Assembly: GCA_036009645.1 (NCBI GenBank)
Contig: DASYLH010000056.1
Span: forward strand, 1 to 64,000
Direction: 5' to 3'
Source: Conexibacter sp036009645
GTDB lineage: Bacteria > Actinomycetota > Thermoleophilia > Solirubrobacterales > Solirubrobacteraceae
DNA: 64,000 nucleotides
Positions 52,916 to 62,202 of the stretch are shown here, piece by piece. Below the pieces are notes generated by a model, which saw only the letters and a list, made by a program, of their open reading frames with translations, did no database searches and was not told where the DNA came from. The first letter of the stretch is position 1. Each line of letters begins with the position of its first letter. The position numbers were made by a program, and so were the translations under genes.

Positions 52916-53143
52916 TTACCGACGTGCGTCGTAGGCGCGTCCCAGCTCGGCGAGGCCGACGCCGAGGCCTTCGACGACGGCGAGCAGCGTGCCGGCCCGC
53001 ACATTCGTGCCGCGCTCAAGCCGGCCCACCTGATTGGGGTGTAGCCCGGCACGGCGCGCAAGCGCCTCCTGCGAAAGGTCGAGGTCGCGGCGCACCGCGC
53101 GAACCGCGCGGCCGAGATCCACGACGTTGGTCGGCGGTCCCAC
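52916..53143 (-). CDS. XRE-family small DNA-binding regulator, second copy
   Basis: 75 residues: 'LGRAVRAVRRDLDLSQEALARRAGLHPNQVGRLERGTNVRAGTLLAVVEGLGVGL' is a single helix-turn-helix domain of the XRE/Cro type. Similar to the gene at 52420-52665, so one arose from the other by duplication. Ahead of it lie ACCAC...GTGGT and TGGTTACCAG repeats (about 53157-53180). Divergent from the flavin oxidase gene. Confidence 0.85.
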   Translation of the reverse strand: MGPPTNVVDLGRAVRAVRRDLDLSQEALARRAGLHPNQVGRLERGTNVRAGTLLAVVEGLGVGLAELGRAYDARR

Positions 53144-53297
53144 CCGCGGGACCCTTCACCACAACTGCGGTGGTTACCAGACCTTCTACGGTCCAAAACA
53201 AACCTTATAAGGTTCATCAGCTCTCAGGACACGCTTCGGCCTCGCGAGCACGAGATTCGCGAGCGCACCACACAGCGTGCTGGGATACGGTGAGCGC

Positions 53298-54710
53298 GTG
53301 AGCACGCTCGCCCGGCGCAACGGGGACGTCTCCTTCTGGCTGGCCGAGATCCCAGCTCCGACCCGCCGGCCGCCGCTGCCGGGGAATCTCTTGGCCGACG
53401 TGTGCATCGTCGGCGCAGGCTTCACCGGGCTGTGGACCGCGTACCACCTCGCGCGTGCCCGGCCCGATCTCGACGTCGTCGTACTGGAGCGTGAGCGGGT
53501 CGGCTTCGGCGCGTCGGGCCGCAACGGAGGCTGGCTGACCCCCGCCTTTGCGGCGCCGCGCGAGCGACTCGTGCGCGCGCACGGCCCGGAGCCCGTGCGC
53601 GCGCTCGAGCGCGCGCTGCGTGAGAGCATCGACGACGTGCTGACCGTCTGCGCGAAGGAGGGAATCGCGTGCGACGCGCTGCCCGGCGGTGTGCTGCGGG
53701 TCGCGCGCGGGTCGGCGCAGGCGGCGCGGCTGCGGGCGGCGGTCGCACGCGAGCGCGCGTGGGGCGTGAGCGACGCGGAGCTCGTCTCACTCGACGCGGA
53801 TGCGCTCTCGGGACGCGTACGGGTGGCCGGAGCGAGCGTCGCCACCTGGAGCCCGCATGGCACGCGCATCCAGCCGGCGAAGCTCGTGCACGGGCTCGCG
53901 GAGGCGGCCGAGCGGCGCGGCGTGCGGATCTTCGAGGGGACGACGGTGCGGGAGCTGCGACCGGCCGGGGCACGCGGCGGGACGGCCGCCGCCGTGACCG
54001 GCCGCGGCACGGTGCGCGCGCCCCTCGCGCTGGCGTGCGTCGAGGGCTTCACGCCATCGCTGCGCGGGCAGCGGCGTGTCCTGCTGCCGCTCAACAGCGC
54101 GATCATCGTGACCGAGCCGCTCAACGACGCGACATGGGCGGCGATCGGCTGGGACGGCGGCGAGCTGCTCGGCGACGTCGCCCACGCGTACGTCTACGCG
54201 CAGCGCACCGTCGACGGGCGGATCGCGCTCGGCGGGCGCGGCGTCCCGTACCGCTACGGCTCGCGCACCGACCGTGACGGGCGCACGCAGGCGCGCACGG
54301 TCGCCGGCCTTGCTCGGACGTTGCACGCGCTCTTCCCCGCCGCCGCAGGCACCGCGATCGACCACGCTTGGTGCGGCGTGCTCGGCGTCGCGCGCGACTG
54401 GCAGCCGGCCGTGCGGCTCGACCGCACGAGCGGGATCGGCTTCGCCGGCGGCTACGTCGGCAACGGCCTCGCGGCGGCGAACCTCGCCGGCCGCACGCTG
54501 CGCGACCTCGTGCTCGGCGAGGGCACCGAGCTCACGCGACTGCCGTGGGTCGGGCACGCGGCGCGCCGCTGGGAGCCTGAGCCGCTGCGCTGGCTCGGCG
54601 CGAGCGCGGTATGGGCGCTCTACCGCGCCGCCGACCGGCGCGAGAGCGGATCGGACACGGGGCGCACAAGCGCGCTCGCCCGCGCCGCAGACCTGCTGGC
54701 GGGGCGGTGA
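53298..54710 (+). CDS. FAD-dependent amine/amino-acid oxidase (DAO family)
   Basis: 470 residues from GTG 53298. 'LADVCIVGAGFTGLWTAYHLARARPDLDVVVLERERVGFGASGRNGGWLTPAF' holds the FAD dinucleotide fold, the acidic end and the 'G-A-S-G-R-N-G-G' motif of gamma-glutamylputrescine oxidase/glycine oxidase-like enzymes. The C-terminus has 'YVGNGLAAANLAGRTLRDLVLG', the second FAD contact. It likely oxidises an amine or amino acid. An aminotransferase lies two genes on. Confidence 0.9.
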   Translation: MSTLARRNGDVSFWLAEIPAPTRRPPLPGNLLADVCIVGAGFTGLWTAYHLARARPDLDVVVLERERVGFGASGRNGGWLTPAFAAPRERLVRAHGPEPVRALERALRESIDDVLTVCAKEGIACDALPGGVLRVARGSAQAARLRAAVARERAWGVSDAELVSLDADALSGRVRVAGASVATWSPHGTRIQPAKLVHGLAEAAERRGVRIFEGTTVRELRPAGARGGTAAAVTGRGTVRAPLALACVEGFTPSLRGQRRVLLPLNSAIIVTEPLNDATWAAIGWDGGELLGDVAHAYVYAQRTVDGRIALGGRGVPYRYGSRTDRDGRTQARTVAGLARTLHALFPAAAGTAIDHAWCGVLGVARDWQPAVRLDRTSGIGFAGGYVGNGLAAANLAGRTLRDLVLGEGTELTRLPWVGHAARRWEPEPLRWLGASAVWALYRAADRRESGSDTGRTSALARAADLLAGR

Positions 54711-54743
54711 GCAAATGGCCAGTTGGCAGAGCGCGCGCCGCGC

Positions 54744-55079
54744 TCAGCGGTTGCGCAGCTCGCGCTTGGCGCGGCGGACGAGCGTCATCTGGTCGAGTCG
54801 TTCGCGCATGCGTGAGGGCGGTGGTGCGGAGGCGAGCACCGTGTCGGCGGTGATCGTCAGCGTGACCGCGTGCTCGGCGATGTGCGCGACCTCGGGCGCG
54901 TCGACGAAGCGGCGGCCGCGCTTCGTCTCGACGACGATGCCGTCGAAGATGTGCTCGCGCGCGTTGTTCTGCACACGCCGCACGCGCCCGACCTCGGTGC
55001 CGTCGCTCCCGAGCACGCGCGTGCCTCGGCGCAGCGCAAGGTAGGAGATCGCCGGACCGTCTTCGTGCACGCCGCTCAC
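54744..55079 (-). CDS. Small PRC-barrel-like protein
   Basis: 111 residues from GTG 55079. 'LRRGTRVLGSDGTEVGRVRRVQNNAREHIFDGIVVETKRGRRFVDAPEVAHIAEHAVTLTI' matches the PRC-barrel/DUF2171 pattern (G-x-x-V-x-x-x-D-G-x-x-V-G). Role unknown; such proteins are often soluble and stress-linked. The tail is basic. Confidence 0.7.
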   Translation of the reverse strand: MSGVHEDGPAISYLALRRGTRVLGSDGTEVGRVRRVQNNAREHIFDGIVVETKRGRRFVDAPEVAHIAEHAVTLTITADTVLASAPPPSRMRERLDQMTLVRRAKRELRNR

Positions 55080-55167
55080 ACGCTGAATGTACCGTCGCCG
55101 CGCGCGCGATGACGAAGCGTGGGTGTGCCGGCGGCGCGCGCGGCGCCGCCGGCACGCTCCTCCTCCC

Positions 55168-56454
55168 TCACCCGCCCAGCGGTGTGCGCTCGAGCGCGGC
55201 AAGCCCCTCGGAGATGCCCGAGCCGATCTCGGCGATCTGCTGCTCGGTGATCGTCAGCGGTGGCGAGACGGCGACGCCGGTCCCGAGCGTGCGGACGAGC
55301 AGACCTCGTTCGCGACACGCGAGCGTCAGACGCGAGACGGCGCCGCGGTCGGCGGCGCGCGCCTGCTCGCTCAGCTCGACGGCGCCGAGCAAGCCCAGGC
55401 CGGCACGCACCTCAGAGACGAGCGGATGCGCTTCGAGTGGACGCAGCGCTCGCTCCAGCGGACCCTCGAGTGTGCGACCGCGCTCGATCAACCCATCGCG
55501 CTCGTAGACGTCGAGCGTCGCCAGCGCGGCGGCGCAGCAAGTCGGATGGCCGGCGTACGTCGGGCCGTGGCGCAGCACCGGCGCGCCACGCTCGCCCGTG
55601 AAGAACGGCTCGGCGACGTGCGGCGCCACGAGCACCGCGCTGAGCGGCAGCGTGCCGCCGCTGATCCCCTTCGCGAGCGTGATCAGGTCCGGCTTCACCC
55701 CTGGCCAGCGGTCGATGCCGAGCCACGTGCCGAGGCGACCGAACGCGTTGATGACGCAGTCGGCCACGAACAGGACGCCGTAACGGGAGCAGACGTCGGC
55801 GACGCCCTCGAGGTAGCCCGCCGGTGGCAGCCGCACGCCGCCGGCGCCGATCACCGGCTCGCAGAAGAAGGCCGCCACCCGCTCGGGCCCAACGCGCTCG
55901 ATCTCCGTCACGAGTGCGTCGACGCTGTCGTACGGCACGCGCGAGACCTCGGGCACGAGCGGGCCCCAGTTGACGAGGTTCGGCGCGATTCCGCCGATGC
56001 TGGTGCCGAAGCCGTGCGTGCCGTGGTAGCCGTGCTCGCGCGTGATCAGGTGGACGCGCTCGTGCTGGCCGGCGTGCTGGAAGTGGGCCCGCGCGAGCTT
56101 CGCGGCGGTGTCGATCGCGTCGCCGCCGCCGGAGCCGAGGAAGACGCGTGAGCCGAGTGTCGGCGCGAGCGCCGCGAGCCGGTCGGCGAGCTCCAGCGCC
56201 GGCCCATTCGCGAAGTCGCCGAAGGTCGAGTAGGTGTCGAGCGTGCGCAGTTGACGCTCGACCGCCTCCGCAATCTCGGGGCGGCCGTGGCCGACGTTCG
56301 CGCACCACAGCGACGCGGTCGCGTCGAGATAGCGGCGGCCGTGCTCATCCCACACCCACACGTCCTGCGCTCTGGCGAGCACGAAGGGCGCGTCCTCGAC
56401 GGCACCCATGTCGGCGAACGGGTGCCACAGCGCGTGCCCACGGTCCGTATCCAC
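55168..56454 (-). CDS. Class III aminotransferase
   Basis: 428 residues from GTG 56454. 'WHPFADMGAVEDAPFVLARAQDVWVWDEHGRRYLDATASLWCANVGHGRPEIAEAV' opening; 'FLGSGGGDAIDTAAKLAR' for the PLP phosphate; aspartate in 'VLFVADCVINAFGR' and the PLP lysine in 'LITLAKGISGG'. It transfers an amino group between an omega-amino compound and a keto acid. The asparagine/Cys in 'ADCVINAFGR' in place of the common 'ADEVxTGFGR' is unusual. Confidence 0.9.
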   Translation of the reverse strand: MDTDRGHALWHPFADMGAVEDAPFVLARAQDVWVWDEHGRRYLDATASLWCANVGHGRPEIAEAVERQLRTLDTYSTFGDFANGPALELADRLAALAPTLGSRVFLGSGGGDAIDTAAKLARAHFQHAGQHERVHLITREHGYHGTHGFGTSIGGIAPNLVNWGPLVPEVSRVPYDSVDALVTEIERVGPERVAAFFCEPVIGAGGVRLPPAGYLEGVADVCSRYGVLFVADCVINAFGRLGTWLGIDRWPGVKPDLITLAKGISGGTLPLSAVLVAPHVAEPFFTGERGAPVLRHGPTYAGHPTCCAAALATLDVYERDGLIERGRTLEGPLERALRPLEAHPLVSEVRAGLGLLGAVELSEQARAADRGAVSRLTLACRERGLLVRTLGTGVAVSPPLTITEQQIAEIGSGISEGLAALERTPLGG

Positions 56455-56540
56455 GGATCGAAGTCTTCCCGGCCTGCGCCGAGCGCGCCTCGTGCGCGCC
56501 GGACAAAGCCGTACGGCGTTGTTGTCCGCCACCGCTGGCG

Positions 56541-57935
56541 CTACGCGGCGCGCATGACCTCGACCGGCACGCCGTGGCGCGGCACGAGCGTGATGCCGCG
56601 CATCACGACGGGATCGGGGCGTGGCCGCAGCAGACGCAGCTCGGCGCCGAGCACGACGGTGCGGATCACCTCGGCCATCTCCGCCTGTGCGAGTGCCGCG
56701 CCGATGCAGCGGCGGATGCCGCCGCCGAACGGCAACCACGCGTACGACTCGGTCTTGCCGTCGAGGAAGCGCTCGGGGCGGAACTGCGCGGCCTGCGGAT
56801 ACAGGTCCTCGCGACGGTGGACGACGGCGATCGCCGGGTAGACCGCTATCCCGGCGGGCAGCTCCCAGCCGGCGACGGTCCGTGGCTCGGTGAGGTGGCG
56901 CTGGTTCGCGTCGATGATTGGGCGCAGCCGCAGCGTCTCGGTGACGACCGCGTCGAGGTAGGCGTCCTCGCCACCAGCCAGCTCGTCGCGCAGCCGCGCG
57001 AGCGCATCCGGGTGGCGCAGCAGCAGGTCAAACGCGAACGCGAGCCCGGTCGCCGTCGTCTCGTGCCCGGCGAGCAGCATCGTCATCAGCTCGTCGCGCA
57101 GCTCGACGTCGGTCATCGGCTCACCGTCCTCGTCGCGGGCACGCAGCAGCAGCGACAGCACGTCTGTGCGCTCGTCGAGGTCCCGCTCCTGGCGGCGCTG
57201 TGCGATCTCCTCGTACAGGAGCGCGTCGGCGGTGCGCAGCCGCGCCGCCACGCGGCCGCCCGGGCTGAGCGGACCGAGGTCGCGCTGGAGGGCAGCGGGG
57301 AGCAGGAAGGCGTACTGGCTGTCGAGGACGGCGACGAGCGCGCGGCGCAGGCGCTCGATCCGCGTGCGGTCGTCGACGCCGAAGACGGCGCGTGCGATCA
57401 CGTCGAACGTGAGTGCGCGCATCCGCTCGCGCAGGACCATGCGGTCGCCCGCTCGCCACTGCGCGACCTCGTGCTCGGCGACGTCGCCGATGACGGTGCG
57501 GAAGGCGGTGACGGCCGAGCCCTGGAACGGCGGCAGCAGCAGCCGGCGCTGGCGCAGGTGCTCGGCGCCGTCGAGCACGAGCACGGAGCGCTGGCCGAGC
57601 ACGGCGCCGAGCGGCGCGTTCGCCTCGCCGGCGCGCAGGTCGGACTGGTCGCCCGTGTGCAGCTCCTTGATCGCCTGCGGGTCGGCGACGTAGACGCCGG
57701 TGCCGAAGACCGGATAGCGGACCGTGAAGCAGTCGCCGTAGCGCGCATGCCAGCCGAGCAAGGTCTCGAGCGGGCGCTGCGTGAGCCGCAGCATGTTGAG
57801 CGCTGCGGACGCATTCGGGCCGGGTGGGAGACCGGTGCGGGTGGCGCTCGGGGGCGCCGGCGCAACCGGCGCAGAGTCTGGGGTTCGCCCTTCGCTCGTC
57901 GCAAGCGACGGCCGAAGTGCGATGTCACTTCTCAT
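56541..57935 (-). CDS. Cytochrome P450, second
   Basis: 464 residues. I-helix 'LLAGHETTATGLAFAFDLL', K-helix 'VTETLRLRP', PERF-like 'FRPERFLDG' and heme loop 'LPFGGGIRRCIGAALAQAEM'. It is of the larger CYP4/CYP102-like bacterial type. Its ATG overlaps the stop of the molybdopterin enzyme gene by 4 bp (ATGA), so both are co-translated. Substrate unknown. Confidence 0.95.
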   Translation of the reverse strand: MRSDIALRPSLATSEGRTPDSAPVAPAPPSATRTGLPPGPNASAALNMLRLTQRPLETLLGWHARYGDCFTVRYPVFGTGVYVADPQAIKELHTGDQSDLRAGEANAPLGAVLGQRSVLVLDGAEHLRQRRLLLPPFQGSAVTAFRTVIGDVAEHEVAQWRAGDRMVLRERMRALTFDVIARAVFGVDDRTRIERLRRALVAVLDSQYAFLLPAALQRDLGPLSPGGRVAARLRTADALLYEEIAQRRQERDLDERTDVLSLLLRARDEDGEPMTDVELRDELMTMLLAGHETTATGLAFAFDLLLRHPDALARLRDELAGGEDAYLDAVVTETLRLRPIIDANQRHLTEPRTVAGWELPAGIAVYPAIAVVHRREDLYPQAAQFRPERFLDGKTESYAWLPFGGGIRRCIGAALAQAEMAEVIRTVVLGAELRLLRPRPDPVVMRGITLVPRHGVPVEVMRAA

Positions 57936-60166
57936 GCCGGCGCCTCGGCCGCGACCGCCTCCGCCGCGCGCGCCACCGCCGCGGCGCGTACCGGCACGCC
58001 GTTCAGCACCGCCATGCCGGCGAGCCGCTCGAGGTCCTCGGGCTCGGAGGACATCAGCAGGTTCACGTTCACCCCACCGCCGCGTGCGGCCGCGTTCGCC
58101 TTTCTCCATCCGCCGGTGCCCTTGTGGCCCCAGCCGTGCGGGACCGCGACGACGCCTTGCTTGAGGTCGTCAGTCAGCGCGACCGGCAGCTCGATCGCGC
58201 CGTGGCGCGTGGCGAGCCGCACTGTCGCGCCCTCCTCCAAGCCGAGCGCGGCGGCGTCGGCGGGGTGCATGCGGGCGCGCTGTCTGCGGCCGCCGCGCAG
58301 CAGCAGCGGCGCGTTGTGCATCCACGAGTTCTCCGAGCGCAGCTCACGCATGCCGATCAGGCGCAGGGGGAACTCCCCGCCGTCCCCCTCGGCGGCCGCG
58401 CGCGCCCGCAGGTCGGCGACCTCGCCGGCGATCGCGGGATGGTCGAGCGCGACGCGGCGGTCGCGGTGCAGCACGACGCGCGACAAGGCGCCGGCGCGCA
58501 GGTTCGGATGCAGCACCTTGCCGTGCGGGTGCTCCTCGTTCAGGCGCTTGAGCGTGAGCCCGCCCGGCTTGAGGCCGAGCCGGTCGCCCCCCTCCGCGAG
58601 CCGCACGACGAGGTCGAGCAGCAGCTGCGGTTCGAACCGCTTGCCGATCAGTCCGAGCCCGCGGCGCACGAGCTGCAGCGCACCGAGTCCGCGTGAGCGG
58701 CGCGCGAGCGCGCGCATCAGCACGTCGATCGTCTCCCACTCCTCGCGCGCCTCGCCGGCCGGCGGGACAACCGCCTCGGTCGCCTGACGGAACGGCGTCG
58801 TGAGGTAGGTCTGGAACGGCAGCGGGAAGTCGGCGCGCTCGTACATCGTCGTCGCGGGCAGTACGTAGTCGGCGTGTGCGTTCGTCTCGTTGACGTACAG
58901 GTCGAGCGAGACGCACAGGTCGAGCTGTGGCAGCGCCGCCTCCAGCTCGTCGCCGTTCGGGACCGACAGGACCGGGTTGCCGGCGGAGACGAACAGCGCC
59001 TTGATCTGGTCCGGGCCAGGCGTCGCGATCTCCTTCGCCATCAGCGACGCCGGCTCGGAGCCGAGCACCTCGGGGAAGTTGCCGAGGCGGTTGCGCCGAT
59101 TGTCGTAGCCGACCGGAACGAGCTTCGGCGCGAGCTGCAGGGCGAAGCGCTCGCCGGGAATACCAAGCGTGCCGAACATCGCGCCGCCCTCGCGGTCGAG
59201 GTTGCCGGCGACGAGGTTGACCGCATCGACGAGGAAGCTGACGAGCGTGCCGTGACGACCGAGGCAGGTGCCGGTGCGGCCGTAGAGCGCGGCGCGGGGG
59301 GTCGACGCGAGCGTGCGCGCCAGCTCGCGCACCTGCGCTGCCGGGATCCCGCTGTGCGACTCCGCCTCCTCCGGCGCGAAGGGCGCTGCGAGCGCGCGCA
59401 GCGCGTCGGCGCCGGACGCCTGCCGCGCGAGCGCACCCTCGTCGGCGAGCCCCTCTGCGAACAGCACGTTGAGCAGCGACAGCAGCAGCCACGCGTCGCC
59501 GTCCGGCGTGATCGGCAGCCACTCGAACGCTCTCGCCGTCTCCGTACGGCGCGGATCGACGACGACCACGCGCCCGCCGCGGCCGACGATCCCGTGCAGC
59601 GACTCCTTGATGCGCGGCGAGGTCAGCACGCTGCCATGCGAGACGAGCGGGTTGGCGCCGAGCACGACGAGCAGGTCAACGCGCGCGAGGTCGGGGATCG
59701 GCACGACGAGCGGACCGCCGTACAGCAACTGGCTGGCGACGAAGCGACTGTTGACGTCCTGCGAGCCGGCGGTGAAGAAGTGTGAGGAGCCGAGCAGCGT
59801 CATGAAGGCGGCGAGCCACAGCGTGTGCGAGGCGCTGAACGCGCCCGGGTTGCCCCAGTACCAGCCGATCGCCTGCGGGCCGTGCGCGTCGTGGATCGTG
59901 CGCAGTCTGGTGACGATGTCAGCCATCGCGTCGTCCCAGCTGACGCGCTCGAAGCTGCCATCCGGCTGCCGCTTGAGCGGATGCAGCACGCGGTCCGGGT
60001 CGTTGTGGACCTGCTCGAACGCGATCCCCTTCGGGCAGGCGAAGCCCTGCGAGAGCGGATGGTCTGAGTCGGGGCGCAGCTGCAGCAGCTTCCCGTCCTC
60101 GACCGTCGCGACCATTCCGCAGAGCGGCTCGCAGATGCGGCAGTAGGTCGCTTTCTCCTCGGCCAC
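57932..60166 (-). CDS. Molybdopterin-dependent oxidoreductase (DMSO reductase family)
   Basis: 744 residues from GTG 60166, 7 bp after 'AGGGGAGG'. N-terminal 4Fe-4S site 'CRICEPLC' and 'FACPKG' (C-x2-C-x3-C-x27-C). Molybdopterin signatures: 'GSQDVNSRF', 'LVVLGANPLVSHGSV', 'VVVVDPRRTETA', 'GRTGTCLGRHG', 'FVSAGNPVLSVPNGD'. The C-terminal molydopterin dinucleotide-binding domain has 'ENSWMHNAPLL' and 'RMHPADAAALGLEEG'. No signal peptide, so cytoplasmic. The metal-ligand residue (Cys, Ser or Asp) is not obvious by eye. Partner reductases are not adjacent. Confidence 0.93.
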   Translation of the reverse strand: MAEEKATYCRICEPLCGMVATVEDGKLLQLRPDSDHPLSQGFACPKGIAFEQVHNDPDRVLHPLKRQPDGSFERVSWDDAMADIVTRLRTIHDAHGPQAIGWYWGNPGAFSASHTLWLAAFMTLLGSSHFFTAGSQDVNSRFVASQLLYGGPLVVPIPDLARVDLLVVLGANPLVSHGSVLTSPRIKESLHGIVGRGGRVVVVDPRRTETARAFEWLPITPDGDAWLLLSLLNVLFAEGLADEGALARQASGADALRALAAPFAPEEAESHSGIPAAQVRELARTLASTPRAALYGRTGTCLGRHGTLVSFLVDAVNLVAGNLDREGGAMFGTLGIPGERFALQLAPKLVPVGYDNRRNRLGNFPEVLGSEPASLMAKEIATPGPDQIKALFVSAGNPVLSVPNGDELEAALPQLDLCVSLDLYVNETNAHADYVLPATTMYERADFPLPFQTYLTTPFRQATEAVVPPAGEAREEWETIDVLMRALARRSRGLGALQLVRRGLGLIGKRFEPQLLLDLVVRLAEGGDRLGLKPGGLTLKRLNEEHPHGKVLHPNLRAGALSRVVLHRDRRVALDHPAIAGEVADLRARAAAEGDGGEFPLRLIGMRELRSENSWMHNAPLLLRGGRRQRARMHPADAAALGLEEGATVRLATRHGAIELPVALTDDLKQGVVAVPHGWGHKGTGGWRKANAAARGGGVNVNLLMSSEPEDLERLAGMAVLNGVPVRAAAVARAAEAVAAEAPA

Positions 60167-60281
60167 GGGTCGCCTCCCCTGTCCGTTTGAGGTCGTACCA
60201 GCCGATGCTAGGGATCCGGCAGCAGGGTGGCGCCGTATCCCCTTTCGGAACTCTGACGGACGTCCGGACAGATACGTGGGC

Positions 60282-60857
60282 ATGGGAGGCCTGGCTTCAA
60301 CCAGGCGGCCGCCGAGGGGGTCGGAGGCCGCCTTTGATCTGCTGTACCGCCGCTACGCCAATTCGGTGTATCGCTTCTGCCTGCGCCGGACCAGGGACGC
60401 GGACCTGGCCGAAGACGCGCTCGCGATCGTCTTCCTCGAAGCCTGGCGTCGGCGCGGTGACGTCGACCTGACGTCGCGGCCCGCCGAGCCGTGGCTCTAC
60501 GGCGTGGCGCGCAACGTGCTGCGCAACCAGCAGCGCACCCTGCGCCGCCACAACGCCTCCCTGCGCGACCTCGGCCACACGACCGCGCCGAGCGCGTCCG
60601 ACGACGTCAGCGAGCGCGTCGAGCGCCGCCAGGTGCTCGAGCTGCTGCTGCGCGCGCTGCACGCACTGCCGCCCGCGCAGCGCGCGGTCGTCGGCCTCTG
60701 CCTGCTCGAAGACCGCAGCTACGAGTCGGCAGCTGGCGCGCTGCGGATCCCGATCGGGACCGTGCGCTCGCGCCTCTCCCGCGCCCGCCTGCACCTGGCG
60801 CTCGCCGTCAGCGCGGCCGACGCGGACCACTCACCACACCCAACCACGACGACCTGA
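60282..60857 (+). CDS. ECF-type RNA polymerase sigma factor
   Basis: 191 residues (a GTG at 60276 adds two). Region 2: 'AFDLLYRRYANSVYRFCLRRTRDADLAEDALAIVFLEAWRRR'; region 4: 'LPPAQRAVVGLCLLEDRSYESAAGALRIPIGTVRSRLSRARLHL'. No region 3, as expected for an ECF factor. No anti-sigma gene lies next to it. Its TGA (60855-60857) overlaps the ribosome-binding site of the next gene (15-bp gap to the ATG), so it is coupled to two unknown genes. Confidence 0.92.
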   Translation: MGGLASTRRPPRGSEAAFDLLYRRYANSVYRFCLRRTRDADLAEDALAIVFLEAWRRRGDVDLTSRPAEPWLYGVARNVLRNQQRTLRRHNASLRDLGHTTAPSASDDVSERVERRQVLELLLRALHALPPAQRAVVGLCLLEDRSYESAAGALRIPIGTVRSRLSRARLHLALAVSAADADHSPHPTTTT

Positions 60858-60872
60858 GGGGGTCGATGTCAG

Positions 60873-62189
60873 ATGGCAGACGAAGGCAACGTCACGCTGT
60901 TCAAGCAGCTCTACAGCAAGCTCGCAGAAGCCTTGTCGGTCGGTACGCCGAACGCGGCGCCCGGCCAGAACTACATATCGCTGTGCAACCCGGGGATCCT
61001 GCTCGACCCCAGACTCGACCTGGCGAGAAACGTCAACGACCAGGCGACCTGGTCCGGGATCCTCGACAACGTCCCGGAGCCGAACTGGGTCTACACGGCG
61101 ACGAACACCTCGATCGCGAGCATCTACGAACAGATCCTCGAAGGTAAGGAGCTCCCGTCGATCGAACTGACGAGAACGCAGCAGGCACAGCTCAGAGCGG
61201 CGCAGGAAGTCGTCATGAACGACAGATTCGAACCGACGCCGAGATACAACGCCTACGTCAGATACGAAGCGGAATACCAGACCGCGCTCACCGCCTACGC
61301 GACCGCGCAGGTGGACTCGGCCAACACCGGCAGACCGATCCCGCCGGCAACGCTGAACGCGCTCAACAGGGCGCGCGCGAACTGGAACACGTTCGGCTTC
61401 AGGGGTCAGATCGAAACGGCGCGCGCGACGATCGCGAACCTCGAAGCGCTCAACCCGAACCCGTGGTGGGAAGCGCTCAGAAACAGATTCATGAACGCGG
61501 CGGCGGGCAGGACTTTCGAGCCCTCGACTACCTATCCGGAATACGGCTGGTTCATCGGCGAAGCCGGCTGGACCGAGTTCACCTTCACGCAGGAGGACGT
61601 CACCAGACAGGAGACGTCGTCGGCCGTCGGCGGGGGCGGTGGCGTGTCCGCCGGCTGGGGTCTGTGGCGCGTATCGGGGTCGGCCGAATACAGCAAGGAA
61701 ACGAGAACGAGCTCGTCCGACACGACCGGCATATCGATATCGATGGACCTGATGCGAGCGACGATCCAGCGCCCGTGGATCGACCCGCTCGTGTTCCGCG
61801 CGCACACCTGGCGCTGGGGCCAGGGGGCGGTCCTCCACGGCGATCAGATCTCTAACGGCGCATTCGTCCCCGGCGAAGAAAGAGCCGGCCTGATGCCGCT
61901 GCTGCCCACCGGTGTGATCGTCGCGCGGAACCTCGTGATCGAAGGGCAGTTCTCACACGAAGACCAGACGATAGTTCAGGAAGCGCTGAGAACCGAAATG
62001 TCGGTCGGCTGGGGTCCGTTCTCGATCAGCGGCCACTACAACCAGTCGAGAGGCTCCGCCGTCTCTCACGGGAACGTCGAAGCGACGGGGATGAGCAACC
62101 CCGACCCCCAGATCCTCGGCTTCTTCTGCGACGTGCTGCCGCTCTGCCCTAGCCCCGACCCGTCGTTGCCGTGGCCGGCAACGGTCTGA
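60873..62189 (+). CDS. 438-residue protein of unknown function, behind an ECF sigma factor
   Basis: No family recognised. No signal peptide. The N-terminal half is helical and Gln/Ala-rich with aromatic-rich spots; 'NPNPWWEALRNRFMN' near residues 203-217. The second half has 'SSAVGGGGGVSAGWGLWRVSGSAEYSKETRTSSSDTTGISISMDLMRATIQRPWID', a Gly/Ser-rich alternating strand pattern that could be a beta-barrel, pore-forming or fibre segment. C-terminal 'FFCDVLPLCPSPD' holds two Cys. Arginines are nearly all AGA/AGG while neighbouring genes use CGC, and the DNA is lower in GC. 'GAGGGGG' precedes the ATG. Confidence 0.7.
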   Translation: MADEGNVTLFKQLYSKLAEALSVGTPNAAPGQNYISLCNPGILLDPRLDLARNVNDQATWSGILDNVPEPNWVYTATNTSIASIYEQILEGKELPSIELTRTQQAQLRAAQEVVMNDRFEPTPRYNAYVRYEAEYQTALTAYATAQVDSANTGRPIPPATLNALNRARANWNTFGFRGQIETARATIANLEALNPNPWWEALRNRFMNAAAGRTFEPSTTYPEYGWFIGEAGWTEFTFTQEDVTRQETSSAVGGGGGVSAGWGLWRVSGSAEYSKETRTSSSDTTGISISMDLMRATIQRPWIDPLVFRAHTWRWGQGAVLHGDQISNGAFVPGEERAGLMPLLPTGVIVARNLVIEGQFSHEDQTIVQEALRTEMSVGWGPFSISGHYNQSRGSAVSHGNVEATGMSNPDPQILGFFCDVLPLCPSPDPSLPWPATV

Positions 62190-62202
62190 GAGGAGTCAGC
62201 GC

